This document shows positions 1 to 7,589 of a DNA stretch of 40,532 nt, one piece after another. Both the position numbers and the translations under genes were made by a program. Within the stretch, counting starts at the first letter, position 1, and each line of letters starts with the position of its first letter. Location of the stretch: positions 1 to 40,532 of the IMG/VR virus record IMGVR_UViG_3300028114_000035; one strand, given 5' to 3'. The stretch comes from a virus. The notes under the pieces are model-generated. The model saw only the letters and a list, made by a program, of their open reading frames with translations. It searched no databases and was not told where the DNA came from.

Positions 1-1924
1 CAGCTCTTTGTAGTGTTTGCTCAATTGTAAGGAACAAACGACGAACGTTAATTCTATCAAATGCAGATGCATATCCAAGAGCAGTCTTGTCTCCAAAAAG
101 AAGAGTTCCAACTCCAGGTTGAGTTATAATTGAATTGATTCTTTGTGGGTAAAGTTGGTCTCTTTGTGCCTTATTTGGATTATATGCAAGTTTAACTACA
201 TTATTTAAAATTCCTCTTTGCTGACCTGCAGGAGAGAACCAAGGATATGCAACAATATTTGTGCGAGTCATTAGACCGGCAATATCAGCATTACAAGGAA
301 TGTAACGGAACTGATTGTTGAACCTATCATAGGTATACTTGTATCCACTATCAAAGATTGCATAAGAAGATGATTGAAGTGAACTGAAGTATTGAATCAG
401 ATTTGTTGTTTGAGTCGTAGTATTTGTTTGTCCCACCAAGTTTGCTCTGTGTGGACCGATACAAGCAACAGCATCTCCTCTTGAACCTGCAAGAGAAATC
501 AAATAATTTGCCTTTGCCTGTGAATCAACTTCGTTTGTAAGACCTGGACCCATGATGAGATAATCCACTTGAATCTCATCTTTATTACTAAAGAGTTGAT
601 ATGAATCAATTAAATCTCCAAGAGATGCCTGCATTCCTCCATTAGCAGAATAATCAACACCCCCTGCAAGAGTGTATGATACATTTCCAATTGAAGAGAA
701 GGTAATTCCCTGTGCATTCTGTCCCCAGAGACCTTGTGAGGTTGTGTATGGAGTAAATGATGTACTGAACCCTACTGCTCTTGGAGCAGTTCCGTGATAT
801 GAATCAACAGCACTGGAAGGATTGCTTCCTGCATACACTTGAGAAGAGAAATCGGCAAGAAACTGTTCGTACCAAATCTTTTGAGGAGAATTTACCGCAG
901 AAATTGAATCAAATGCCTTGGAAAGACCTACGAATTTTTCAATAATTGTTCCCGAATTTCCTGTGATTGTTCCTCGGTCATCAACAACTGCAATGTTGAG
1001 AGCATCGTTTTTACCAGCTCTATCAAGTGAATATTGATTTGTAACTGGTTTTGGTGCAATTGATTTCCAGTAAATTGTGGAATTTGTGAGACCAAGAGTT
1101 TGTTGTCCGTACCAATCAACAACTGTAGAAGGAGTAATCGGAGAAGATGCTGATGTTCCGGTATTGATTCCAGAATTATTAACGAAACGAAGAGAACTTG
1201 AAGTAGAATATGATGCAGTAGAAGAACTTTCTGCATAATCAATTAAAGTTTCTGTATTACCAGATGAAACTCTAGAAACAATTCTTACATCAATCGTACT
1301 GTTTCCACCCGTAGCATCAGTCGTAACACCAGTAATGATACCCTTCAAATAACCATTAAAGAGTGATGTTGTTCCTGATCCAGCAAGAGCAATATTTGTG
1401 AGTGCAGTCGTAACACCAAAACCAATAGTTGCTCCAGCATTTGAGGGGTTGGTTGTGGCAATACCAATTGTCTGATCTGCTAAATTATCAATAAAACAAA
1501 CTTTTAAATTATTTGCCCAGGTTCCTGGATTCTTTGCTGCATAAGTGAAATTATTTCCGTCTGAATGATTATTTGTATAATCATCATAATTTTCAATTTT
1601 TAATGTTGTAGTAGAGGCAATTGAAACTCCGGCATTTGCATTATTCAAAGTTGATCCATCGGTTCTTACAACCTTAAGAACACCACCGTAAGAAAGGTAT
1701 GAGGAAGCACTCATCCAATATTCGTACTGGGAATCTGTTGAGAGTGGTTTTCCAAATACGTTGATTAAATCTTGTTCTGTTGAAATATCAATTGGATAAT
1801 CTACTGGTCCAATTGGAAAGGGTCCTGCAATTGCACCAATATTATCAAGTACATTATCAGCTCTTCCTACCGTTAAATCAACCTCTCTGACGAGTACGCC
1901 TGGAGATAATTGAGGAGTCGCCAT
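1..1924 (-). CDS. 18: Tail sheath protein gp18 (3' end cut by window edge)
   Basis: Contractile tail sheath subunit. Translating the minus strand from ATG 1922-1924 gives MATPQLSPGVLVREVDLT, a start typical of T4-like cyanophage sheath proteins, and then an open frame of about 641 codons to the window edge. Downstream stretches include YLSYGGVLKVVR and, near the left edge, YPWFSPAGQQRGI and FDRINVRRLFLTIEQTLQRA, the latter typical of the conserved sheath C-terminal domain. The start is supported by GGAG eight bases upstream and by a GATAAATA late-promoter-like box at 1960-1967. It follows the large terminase gene, as 18 follows 17 in T4. The remaining C-terminus lies outside the window. No frameshift was seen. 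Identification is from recalled family sequence and gene order. Confidence 0.93.
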   Translation of the reverse strand, partial: MATPQLSPGVLVREVDLTVGRADNVLDNIGAIAGPFPIGPVDYPIDISTEQDLINVFGKPLSTDSQYEYWMSASSYLSYGGVLKVVRTDGSTLNNANAGVSIASTTTLKIENYDDYTNNHSDGNNFTYAAKNPGTWANNLKVCFIDNLADQTIGIATTNPSNAGATIGFGVTTALTNIALAGSGTTSLFNGYLKGIITGVTTDATGGNSTIDVRIVSRVSSGNTETLIDYAESSSTASYSTSSSLRFVNNSGINTGTSASSPITPSTVVDWYGQQTLGLTNSTIYWKSIAPKPVTNQYSLDRAGKNDALNIAVVDDRGTITGNSGTIIEKFVGLSKAFDSISAVNSPQKIWYEQFLADFSSQVYAGSNPSSAVDSYHGTAPRAVGFSTSFTPYTTSQGLWGQNAQGITFSSIGNVSYTLAGGVDYSANGGMQASLGDLIDSYQLFSNKDEIQVDYLIMGPGLTNEVDSQAKANYLISLAGSRGDAVACIGPHRANLVGQTNTTTQTTNLIQYFSSLQSSSYAIFDSGYKYTYDRFNNQFRYIPCNADIAGLMTRTNIVAYPWFSPAGQQRGILNNVVKLAYNPNKAQRDQLYPQRINSIITQPGVGTLLFGDKTALGYASAFDRINVRRLFLTIEQTLQRA

Positions 1925-1959
1925 TTTTTTCTCCGTAAATTCTCAGTTTATCTAAGAAA

Positions 1960-1967
1960 TATTTATC
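1960..1967 (-). promoter_or_regulatory. Late promoter-like box GATAAATA before gene 18
   Basis: On the minus strand the gap between the terminase stop and the sheath start reads GATAAATA, one base from the T4 late consensus TATAAATA. It lies about 36 bp before the sheath ATG, leaving room for a short leader with the GGAG ribosome site. Inferred by similarity only. Confidence 0.5.
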
Positions 1968-1978
1968 AAATCTTTTAT

Positions 1979-3142
1979 TTACATATAATTCCACATAAAA
2001 GACCGATCACCATACTCATCAGTAAACCAACGATCACCATCAACATCAGTGAAACTTGTTTCATCTAGTCCATCAGAAACAAAACCAAATGGAGCCATAT
2101 CCTGTTCTATTTGATTTTTTTGCTCCTCATAAAGTCTTTTTCTTACATCTTGATCTGTGAGTTCTTTAAAATAATCTTGTGCTACTAACCAGGCATATAT
2201 GACCAGACACATTGCTAGATCGTCGTTACATCCTTCTTCTGCCTCAAACGAATTGTGTTTTTGAATAAATGTGGTAAGTTCACTCATAATCTCATAATCA
2301 TTAAAGTTCAACTTATCCTCTTCAATCATAGTTTTGAGATTTAAGCACCCGATTTTTTTAACAGTCTTGGACATTTTTACTCCAAGTTGAGTTTTCTTTC
2401 CAGAAAATCCCTGTCCTACAATTTGACCTGCTCTTCCTCTCATAGAGCACATCAACAAATTACTATACTCCAAATCATACTGAAGAATACTTGCAACCTG
2501 ATCTCCGACATCATTAACTTCACATAATATAAATGCATTATTATAATTTTTTGCTACCTCATAAATGATATTTGGAAACATCATCGGTTTAATTTCGTTG
2601 TTTCGGTATTTTGCAACAACTTTATGAGGAAACTGTGTAATATCAACAACTACAAATGCCGAATAATCAATCCCTACCCCTCTAGCAACGTCTACAGTGA
2701 TGACGTAATCACATTCCTCATTCGCATCCACATAAACATCTAAACCAGCATTACGGGTCTTAGGATGCTCATAGACGAGTGATCTGAGTTTGCTTGGTGC
2801 AATCAAAGTATCAACTGAACCCAGAAACTCACAGTTATGTGATATTATACTGTTTGAATAATATAAATTATCTTCTCCAACATCCAATAAATCATAAAGA
2901 TATATTCCTTCCTCCACTATTTCATTATATACAACCCTCTTCCCTTGCAAAAAGTCATCTACTTTAATATTAGATGCTTTTATTTTTTCACTACCAAATG
3001 AATGATTTTCTGAACATTTTATTTCTGTTTCATCATCAAAAATTATCCAATGATAAAAAGGCTTATATACTTTTTGAATTCCAGAAAAAGTTTTGAATCC
3101 AGTAGGAGTTTTTATTAATGTATTTTTATTGAGTTTAAACAT
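1979..3142 (-). CDS. 17: Large terminase C-terminal part fused to split-intein C-fragment
   Basis: Residues 1-103 are a C-terminal split-intein fragment: a block-B-like SENHSF (His47), then block F/G ending ISHN. Residue 104 is Cys, the +1 nucleophile of the C-extein. Residues 104-387 are the nuclease half of the T4-like large terminase, starting CEFLGSVDTLI. Candidate RNase H-fold metal ligands are Asp151 (ITVDVARG), Glu208 (LCEVND) and Asp307/308 (CNDDLA). The protein would join by trans-splicing to the ATPase half encoded at 3745-4626, giving about 264+284=548 residues, near the usual cyanophage gp17 length. The start overlaps the end of the endonuclease gene by 8 bp and has a strong AAAGGAG site ten bases upstream, so the two are probably translationally coupled. 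Splicing itself is inferred. Confidence 0.95.
   Translation of the reverse strand: MFKLNKNTLIKTPTGFKTFSGIQKVYKPFYHWIIFDDETEIKCSENHSFGSEKIKASNIKVDDFLQGKRVVYNEIVEEGIYLYDLLDVGEDNLYYSNSIISHNCEFLGSVDTLIAPSKLRSLVYEHPKTRNAGLDVYVDANEECDYVITVDVARGVGIDYSAFVVVDITQFPHKVVAKYRNNEIKPMMFPNIIYEVAKNYNNAFILCEVNDVGDQVASILQYDLEYSNLLMCSMRGRAGQIVGQGFSGKKTQLGVKMSKTVKKIGCLNLKTMIEEDKLNFNDYEIMSELTTFIQKHNSFEAEEGCNDDLAMCLVIYAWLVAQDYFKELTDQDVRKRLYEEQKNQIEQDMAPFGFVSDGLDETSFTDVDGDRWFTDEYGDRSFMWNYM
2834..3142 (-). other. Split intein C-fragment (103 residues) of terminase
   Basis: This is the intein part of the downstream terminase gene. It begins MFKLNKNTLIKTPTGF and ends SIISHN directly before Cys codon 2831-2833. It is much longer than the ~35-45-residue C-fragments of canonical split inteins, because the split lies soon after block A. 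From memory, its length and sequence style (GIQKV, HIIFDD-like HWIIFDDETEIK, terminal SHN) match the AceL-TerL intein, whose C-fragment is about 104 residues. No endonuclease domain is present inside it. Confidence 0.92.
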
Positions 3143-3704
3143 TTTTCCAACACTCCTTTAATATTATTCTTTTTACTCCTTGTGGAGTTAAATTATATTT
3201 ACTAGCATATTCTTTACAAAATGCCTGAATATAAGACATTTCTCTACCATTTTTCATTATTAATCCAACATTCAATAAACTTGGTTTTTTTTCATATAAT
3301 AATCTAAGTTCTTTTATTTGATCGTCAGAAATTTTTCTAACAAAAACTCTACCCTTTCTAGTATTTTTCATTTTTTCTATTGTTTCTTGGGAGAAACAAT
3401 TTTTTACTCCCTTATTCCAAGGAATGTTTCCTTTGTTTACACCACCAATTCCCTTTCTATCATATTCATCAAAACCCTCTCCTCCTGGAGATTTGTTCCA
3501 TCCAGTTTTATATGTATTATATTTTTTTATATATTCAATTTCTAAATTTTTTGCATTCTCTGCAATATCAGTTTCTTCTATAATTTCAAAAATATGTTGT
3601 GGTTTTATTTTTTTATGATCTCGTTTTCTAGTAGTTGGATCTTTGGTTTGGCCAACATATTTAACATTGTCTTTTTCATCTCTAAGAAAGTAGATATAGT
3701 ACAT
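3135..3704 (-). CDS. GIY-YIG homing endonuclease inside fractured terminase gene
   Basis: A 189-residue nuclease, predicted to cut an inteinless terminase gene and so spread the insertion. The N-terminus MYYIYFLRDEKDNVKYVGQT carries the GIY-YIG pair in the variant form YIY...YVG (residues 3-5 and 16-18). A candidate catalytic Arg follows at 26 or 28, His30 lies close by, and the metal-binding Glu would be Glu55 or 57 in LEIEYIKKYNT. Residues about 83-118 (GIGGVNKGNIPWNKG, then SQETIEKMKNTRKGR) look like a NUMOD3 DNA-binding module; the C-terminal 60 residues may be a helix-turn-helix. It lies between the two intein halves and overlaps the second by 8 bp. Only an AGGA about 30 bases upstream could serve as ribosome site. 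Its target site is inferred from position. Confidence 0.92.
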   Translation of the reverse strand: MYYIYFLRDEKDNVKYVGQTKDPTTRKRDHKKIKPQHIFEIIEETDIAENAKNLEIEYIKKYNTYKTGWNKSPGGEGFDEYDRKGIGGVNKGNIPWNKGVKNCFSQETIEKMKNTRKGRVFVRKISDDQIKELRLLYEKKPSLLNVGLIMKNGREMSYIQAFCKEYASKYNLTPQGVKRIILKECWKNV

Positions 3705-3726
3705 TTTTATTTTTATTTTTATTTTT
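3703..3726. repeat. Hexanucleotide repeat ATTTTT x4 before the endonuclease start
   Basis: Four perfect ATTTTT units on the plus strand (AAAAAT on the coding strand) abut the start codon at 3702-3704. They fill the space between the late-promoter box and the ATG, where a ribosome site would be expected. Such a tract can change length by polymerase slippage. Confidence 0.85.
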
Positions 3727-3733
3727 ATTTATA
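3726..3733 (-). promoter_or_regulatory. Consensus late promoter TATAAATA for endonuclease and terminase C-part
   Basis: The minus strand reads exactly TATAAATA in the 40-bp gap between the stop of the upstream terminase part (3745) and the endonuclease start (3704). This is the T4 late consensus and the best late box I found in the window. It would let the endonuclease and the second terminase part be transcribed independently of the first part. Confidence 0.6.
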
Positions 3734-3744
3734 ATCCTACAAAC

Positions 3745-4626
3745 TTACATTCTATGATACAATTGACCTATAGTTATTTTTTTTATATTTTTAAATTCAT
3801 CTTTAATTACTATTTCAGTATCTCCACTTAAACACTCAAATTCAACTTTGAATTGTTGTTCACTTGTATTGTCAATGGTTTGTTTTTTCCAAACATCATC
3901 TCTTCCTGGAACCTCAGACCAGTGAACATCGGTTGGTATGTATTGATTTTTTCCTCTTTCTGCATCATGCCACATTCTATAGAAGTGGTTCATGCCATGA
4001 GGAGTAGAAACTATGATTACCTTTGTGTTTTGTCCAGATGAAATAGTAGGATAAACTGAAGCAAAGAATTGATCTGCAATATGATTTGGAATGAATGCAA
4101 ACTCATCAAGAAATATAATGTTATATGATCCACCACGAACAGCAGATGCAGATGTAGAAGCAGCTAATATTTTTGATCCATTTTCTAATTCCATGGAACC
4201 TTTGTTCCATGCTAAAATTCCTTGCTGCAACCATTTTGGTAAATTTTCATAAGCAATTTGCAATCTAGATAAAAGATCTCTTGCTGTAGATGCTTTATTA
4301 GCTAGAATTGCAATATTTACATTATCATTAAAAATTGCATAATGCAAAAGATAAGAAATTACAGTTGTACTCTTGCCAGTTTGCCTTGGCATTTTACATA
4401 TATTAAATCTATGACTATGAAAATTTTTAATTAATTTTTCTTGAAAATGATATGGTTTAAATGCTTCTAAACCATGATCTAGAGTAACAATTTGTACATG
4501 TTTTTTTGCAAAATATACTGGATCTTGTTTACACTTTACAAATTCAATAATTTGTTCTTGAGTGAATTCAATGTTGGTATTCGCTTTTTTTAAAAGAGGA
4601 TTACCTAGATAAATGTCAGCTCCCAT
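3745..4626 (-). CDS. 17: Large terminase N-terminal (ATPase) part with split-intein N-fragment
   Basis: The packaging motor ATPase half. Residues 1-264 are extein: Walker A MPRQTGKST (79-87), Walker B IIFLDEF (170-176, catalytic Asp174/Glu175) and the coupling motif STPHG (207-211). The extein ends FKVEFE. Cys265 then opens a 29-residue intein N-fragment, CLSGDTEIVIKDEF... ending LYHRM and a TAA stop. The missing nuclease half is encoded at 1979-3142. Precise joining would give VEFE-CEFLGS, the expected uninterrupted terminase sequence. The start follows the 564-residue Cys-rich protein by 3 bp, with at best a weak ribosome site. The two-part arrangement is not a simple frameshift, because an endonuclease gene and distinct intein ends lie between. 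Confidence 0.96.
   Translation of the reverse strand: MGADIYLGNPLLKKANTNIEFTQEQIIEFVKCKQDPVYFAKKHVQIVTLDHGLEAFKPYHFQEKLIKNFHSHRFNICKMPRQTGKSTTVISYLLHYAIFNDNVNIAILANKASTARDLLSRLQIAYENLPKWLQQGILAWNKGSMELENGSKILAASTSASAVRGGSYNIIFLDEFAFIPNHIADQFFASVYPTISSGQNTKVIIVSTPHGMNHFYRMWHDAERGKNQYIPTDVHWSEVPGRDDVWKKQTIDNTSEQQFKVEFECLSGDTEIVIKDEFKNIKKITIGQLYHRM
3748..3834 (-). other. Split intein N-fragment (29 residues)
   Basis: It begins at Cys codon 3832-3834 with block A, CLSGDTEIV, and stops after 29 residues. Canonical split inteins have N-fragments near 90-100 residues; this very short one is the AceL-TerL type (about 25 residues, recalled). The whole insertion into terminase, from the first intein codon to the last, spans 2834-3834, 1,001 bp. 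Confidence 0.92.
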
Positions 4627-4629
4627 AAA

Positions 4630-6324
4630 TTAACAATTCCATTTACGTAATGCTAATGCTTTTCTTGTTGGGCGTCCTTTTTCATCTTTCATAGGACCTT
4701 CTACTCCTCCCATTCTTGCGCAAAATGACTTTCTTCTTTTTGCTGGTTTGCTATCAGGATCAAGTTTTGATGGTTTTGTAGTTACTGCCATAGAAAGTTT
4801 TGAGCCTGGATTTTCTCTTCTATAGGATTCAATTCCCTTTCTATTCAATCCACCTTCAGGATTTTTACCTTCTTTCTTTTGCCATGCAGGGGATGATTCT
4901 GAAATAGATTTTTTTCTAGGTAAAGATTGATCTCCTTTGCTTCTATACCCTTCAGGATTTTTGAGTGCCAATTTCATCATATTTGATTGTCTTTCTAATT
5001 TTGCTTCCCTATCAACTCTACTTTTTTCTTTTACTTTACTAATTGGTTCCTTTTTACTGATTCTAGTATCTGATGGATTTCTTTGTGATAAAGTTCTGAC
5101 TCTATCCTTTTCTTGCATTTTGGATATCATCTTTTCTTTTGGAAGGGGTTTCCATTCTTCTGCTATCTGCATAAATTCAGAAAAAATTTTGTAGGTATCT
5201 TCATTTGCAGGAACACAATTTGGGACCTTTTTTTTGCCCTTCTTTTTCATTCCAACTTGCTTGTATCCTGACCAACATGCCTCATTTACATCTTCATCAC
5301 TTTGCATATATTCTGCTGCAGTATCAATAAAGTCTGCTGCTCTGGTAATCTTTGATTGAACCCAAGCAGGAATTTGTTGATCCCCTTTTTTAATATGCTT
5401 TCTTAAGATATTAACTGCTCTTTCAATTTGATCAAACTCAACCCTTGCCATATATCCTTCTTCGTCCTTTTTCTTACCAGAAGCAATCTCTTTGTGATCT
5501 TCGTAAATCTTTGATTCATTGGAAATATCAAATTTATTAATAGTATATTTGTCCCACATAGTTGGTCCCCAAGAACATTCTTCTCTGGTTTCGTTCTTTT
5601 TACAAAGAAGGCAATATTTTGTATCTTTTTTATATTGTTCTTCTGGAGTATTTTCTTCTGATTTTGTTCCCCAATTTTTAGCACCTGCTTTTCTGCATTT
5701 TACTAGTGCTCCAGAACCATATGCACTTGGCCAAACTTTGAATCTTGCTTTTACTTTATGGTAGCAAGCATCTTTTTTACCACTGCCTTTACCCTTAATA
5801 TCTGATTCTAGTACAAAATCTTCTTTGTTCATTTTTTTCTTTGAATCTGTTGAAACATAAGTTGGTTTTGCTGCACCTGTCTTCTGTTGTTGTCCAGGAT
5901 CCTGTTCTCTCTTTCTTCTTACTGCTGAAGAAATTTGACCTTTAGACATACTTGATAATTTTGAACTTGAAAAACATTTTGGAGTTTTAGTTTCTCCTGG
6001 TTCATTTGCACAAGGAGATCCATCTGATTGAACCCACCCTGGTTTTCCCCCCTTTGATTTAGATCCTTTAAACCACTGATGCAAACTTCCTTCTTTAATT
6101 TTTTCAACTTTTTTAAGTTTCGTATAGTAATCTGGGAGTTCATCAACATGTTGCAATGCAGTAATTCTTGCTCCACTTTTACTTGTGGTATGCTCACCTT
6201 CAATTTTAGTTCCAATCTTCACTTGATTCATAATTGCAGATAAAGGAACATTATGTTTTTTAGCAAGCTCCTCTGGAGATTTATATGCCTTTACAGGACC
6301 TTTTGGATCTTTCATCTGTGTCAT
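4630..6324 (-). CDS. Cys-rich basic protein of unknown function between terminase genes
   Basis: 564 residues, very rich in Lys, Ser and Gly, with no known enzyme motif. It contains several short Cys-bounded modules: DGSPCANEPGETKTPKCFSS (about 102-121), DACYHKVKARFKVWPSAYG...LVKCRK, a CLLC pair, ACWSGYKQVGMKKKGKK...PNC, and at the C-terminus SFCARMGGVEGPMKDEKG ending LRKWNC. I recall similar modules in uncharacterised proteins of T4-like cyanophages and other large aquatic viruses, often called structural. It overlaps the small terminase gene by ATGA (6321-6324) and lies 3 bp before the terminase ATPase gene, so co-expression is likely. A DNA-binding or packaged role is only a guess from charge and context. 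Confidence 0.8.
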   Translation of the reverse strand: MTQMKDPKGPVKAYKSPEELAKKHNVPLSAIMNQVKIGTKIEGEHTTSKSGARITALQHVDELPDYYTKLKKVEKIKEGSLHQWFKGSKSKGGKPGWVQSDGSPCANEPGETKTPKCFSSSKLSSMSKGQISSAVRRKREQDPGQQQKTGAAKPTYVSTDSKKKMNKEDFVLESDIKGKGSGKKDACYHKVKARFKVWPSAYGSGALVKCRKAGAKNWGTKSEENTPEEQYKKDTKYCLLCKKNETREECSWGPTMWDKYTINKFDISNESKIYEDHKEIASGKKKDEEGYMARVEFDQIERAVNILRKHIKKGDQQIPAWVQSKITRAADFIDTAAEYMQSDEDVNEACWSGYKQVGMKKKGKKKVPNCVPANEDTYKIFSEFMQIAEEWKPLPKEKMISKMQEKDRVRTLSQRNPSDTRISKKEPISKVKEKSRVDREAKLERQSNMMKLALKNPEGYRSKGDQSLPRKKSISESSPAWQKKEGKNPEGGLNRKGIESYRRENPGSKLSMAVTTKPSKLDPDSKPAKRRKSFCARMGGVEGPMKDEKGRPTRKALALRKWNC

Positions 6325-6731
6325 TGGTCTACATTATTTAGAAGTCCTTGTTTTATAAGTTTGGATAATTCTGCAGTAGACCCAACAAATAAAGAATTAT
6401 TAACTGTAGTAGGACCTTTCTGTGGAGAATCTAGATCTTTCATTTTCTTTTGAAGATCTAGTAGTTTATCACTAACATCACCTACTGATTTAATAAGTTG
6501 TCCTGCTACTTCATATGCTCTTGGGTGTCCAGATTCTTGAGCAAGTTCTAAAATTCCATTAATTGCTTCTTGCCCCTTTTCAATTAAACTATAAAGATTT
6601 CCTCTTGTATATTCATAATCTTTTTGTGGATCATCTGGAACTTCTATTTTTTTCATTAAATCAGAATCTATCTGAACAATTTCGGTTTTAATGTTCAGTG
6701 CTTGTTCTATTTTTTGATATTTTTCTGACAT
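6321..6731 (-). CDS. 16: Small terminase subunit gp16
   Basis: 136 residues. The middle is strongly helical (about residues 40-105: NLYSLIEKGQEAINGILELA..., VAGQLIKSVGDVSDKLLDLQKKMKDL), as in the coiled-coil oligomerisation core of T4-like small terminases, and the tail SLFVGSTAELSKLIKQGL resembles the cyanophage gp16 C-terminus. It would recognise DNA and stimulate the large terminase. Position between gene 15 and the large terminase gene matches T4 order, with the Cys-rich gene inserted after it. It lies 2 bp after gene 15 and overlaps the next gene by 4 bp. Confidence 0.85.
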   Translation of the reverse strand: MSEKYQKIEQALNIKTEIVQIDSDLMKKIEVPDDPQKDYEYTRGNLYSLIEKGQEAINGILELAQESGHPRAYEVAGQLIKSVGDVSDKLLDLQKKMKDLDSPQKGPTTVNNSLFVGSTAELSKLIKQGLLNNVDQ

Positions 6732-6733
6732 AA

Positions 6734-7588
6734 TTAAACATCCACATCTGTTCCTTGAGAAGTACTATAGGATTTAAAGTCTACAAAGTCTTCTATAGTA
6801 TCATTAAATCCAAAATCATCTCCAAATTCAATTAATGAATCATCAGTACTATCTATAATTCCATCATCATTATAATCCTCCAGTGCCTTTGGAGTTACTG
6901 TATATCGTACCTCTCTCTTAGCACTCTTAATTGCATTAGTTGCATAATCAACTTGAACCTTCTTAATAAGTCCTTGATCATCTTGGGGAATTGATCCAAA
7001 CAGATATGTTTTTGCAGTAAAGTTCAAAGTATATGTTATAAGTCTTCTTGTACTATAATCTCCTTCATAATCATCTCTAAATCCAATTCTATTGAGAACA
7101 ATTGGTATATCTCTTTTTTCTTCAATCTCTGGAATCATATTTACAGTAACATTAAATGATGGTTGAAAGTATGGTAAGATTTGCTCAATGATTTGAAGAA
7201 CATCATCTTGAATTTTTGCCATTATATTAAGTTCAAATCCAATATTGTATGGGACTGGCATATAAACTCTTCTAGATTCAGTTCCATCTGAAACTTTTGA
7301 TGTTTTAAATGTTTGAACTGCTGATGCCTTTCTAGATGCATCATAATCTATTGAGTTCATCTCAAAGGACATTCTTGGTAAAGTTAAAGCAATCTTTCTA
7401 TCTCCTGATGGATTTTGCTCTAACTTTGCTAAAAACTTTTGAGATGGTCCATATGCAAGAGGAACTTTTAAAACAGATAATGGTTGATCAGCATCATCAA
7501 AATGTCTTATTTGAATATTATTAAATAAAGTTCCAAAAGCAATTACTGTTTTACTAATTCCTTTATTATAAAAATAACTACCAAGCAT
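6734..7588 (-). CDS. 15: Tail sheath stabiliser/completion protein gp15
   Basis: 284 residues. The N-terminus MLGSYFYNKGISKTVIAFGTLFNNIQIRH and the stretch PLAYGPSQKFLAKLEQNPSG match the gp15 family of T4-like phages. It caps the finished tail and helps join it to the head. The last 40 residues are acidic (DYNDDGIIDSTDDSL, FGDDFGFNDT), a feature I do not recall in T4. The start is 2 bp from the stop of the collagen-like gene, so it is in the same operon. Good family match from memory; order relative to 13, 14 and 16 supports it. Confidence 0.93.
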   Translation of the reverse strand: MLGSYFYNKGISKTVIAFGTLFNNIQIRHFDDADQPLSVLKVPLAYGPSQKFLAKLEQNPSGDRKIALTLPRMSFEMNSIDYDASRKASAVQTFKTSKVSDGTESRRVYMPVPYNIGFELNIMAKIQDDVLQIIEQILPYFQPSFNVTVNMIPEIEEKRDIPIVLNRIGFRDDYEGDYSTRRLITYTLNFTAKTYLFGSIPQDDQGLIKKVQVDYATNAIKSAKREVRYTVTPKALEDYNDDGIIDSTDDSLIEFGDDFGFNDTIEDFVDFKSYSTSQGTDVDV

Positions 7589-7589
7589 T

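Noticed and set aside
928-1242. 104-codon minus-strand frame inside gene 18
   Set aside because: Out of frame with the clear sheath protein; low-complexity Leu/Gln/His translation.
1979-4626. Terminase split as a frameshift, sequencing error or group I intron
   Set aside because: The two parts have their own start and stop, intein blocks with the key Cys, His and Asn at both borders, and a complete endonuclease gene between; no intron core was seen and the intein frames are continuous with the exteins.
5403-5684. Alternative-frame ORF inside the Cys-rich protein gene
   Set aside because: Overlaps a longer frame with structured Cys modules; Lys/Ile-rich shadow without a start signal.
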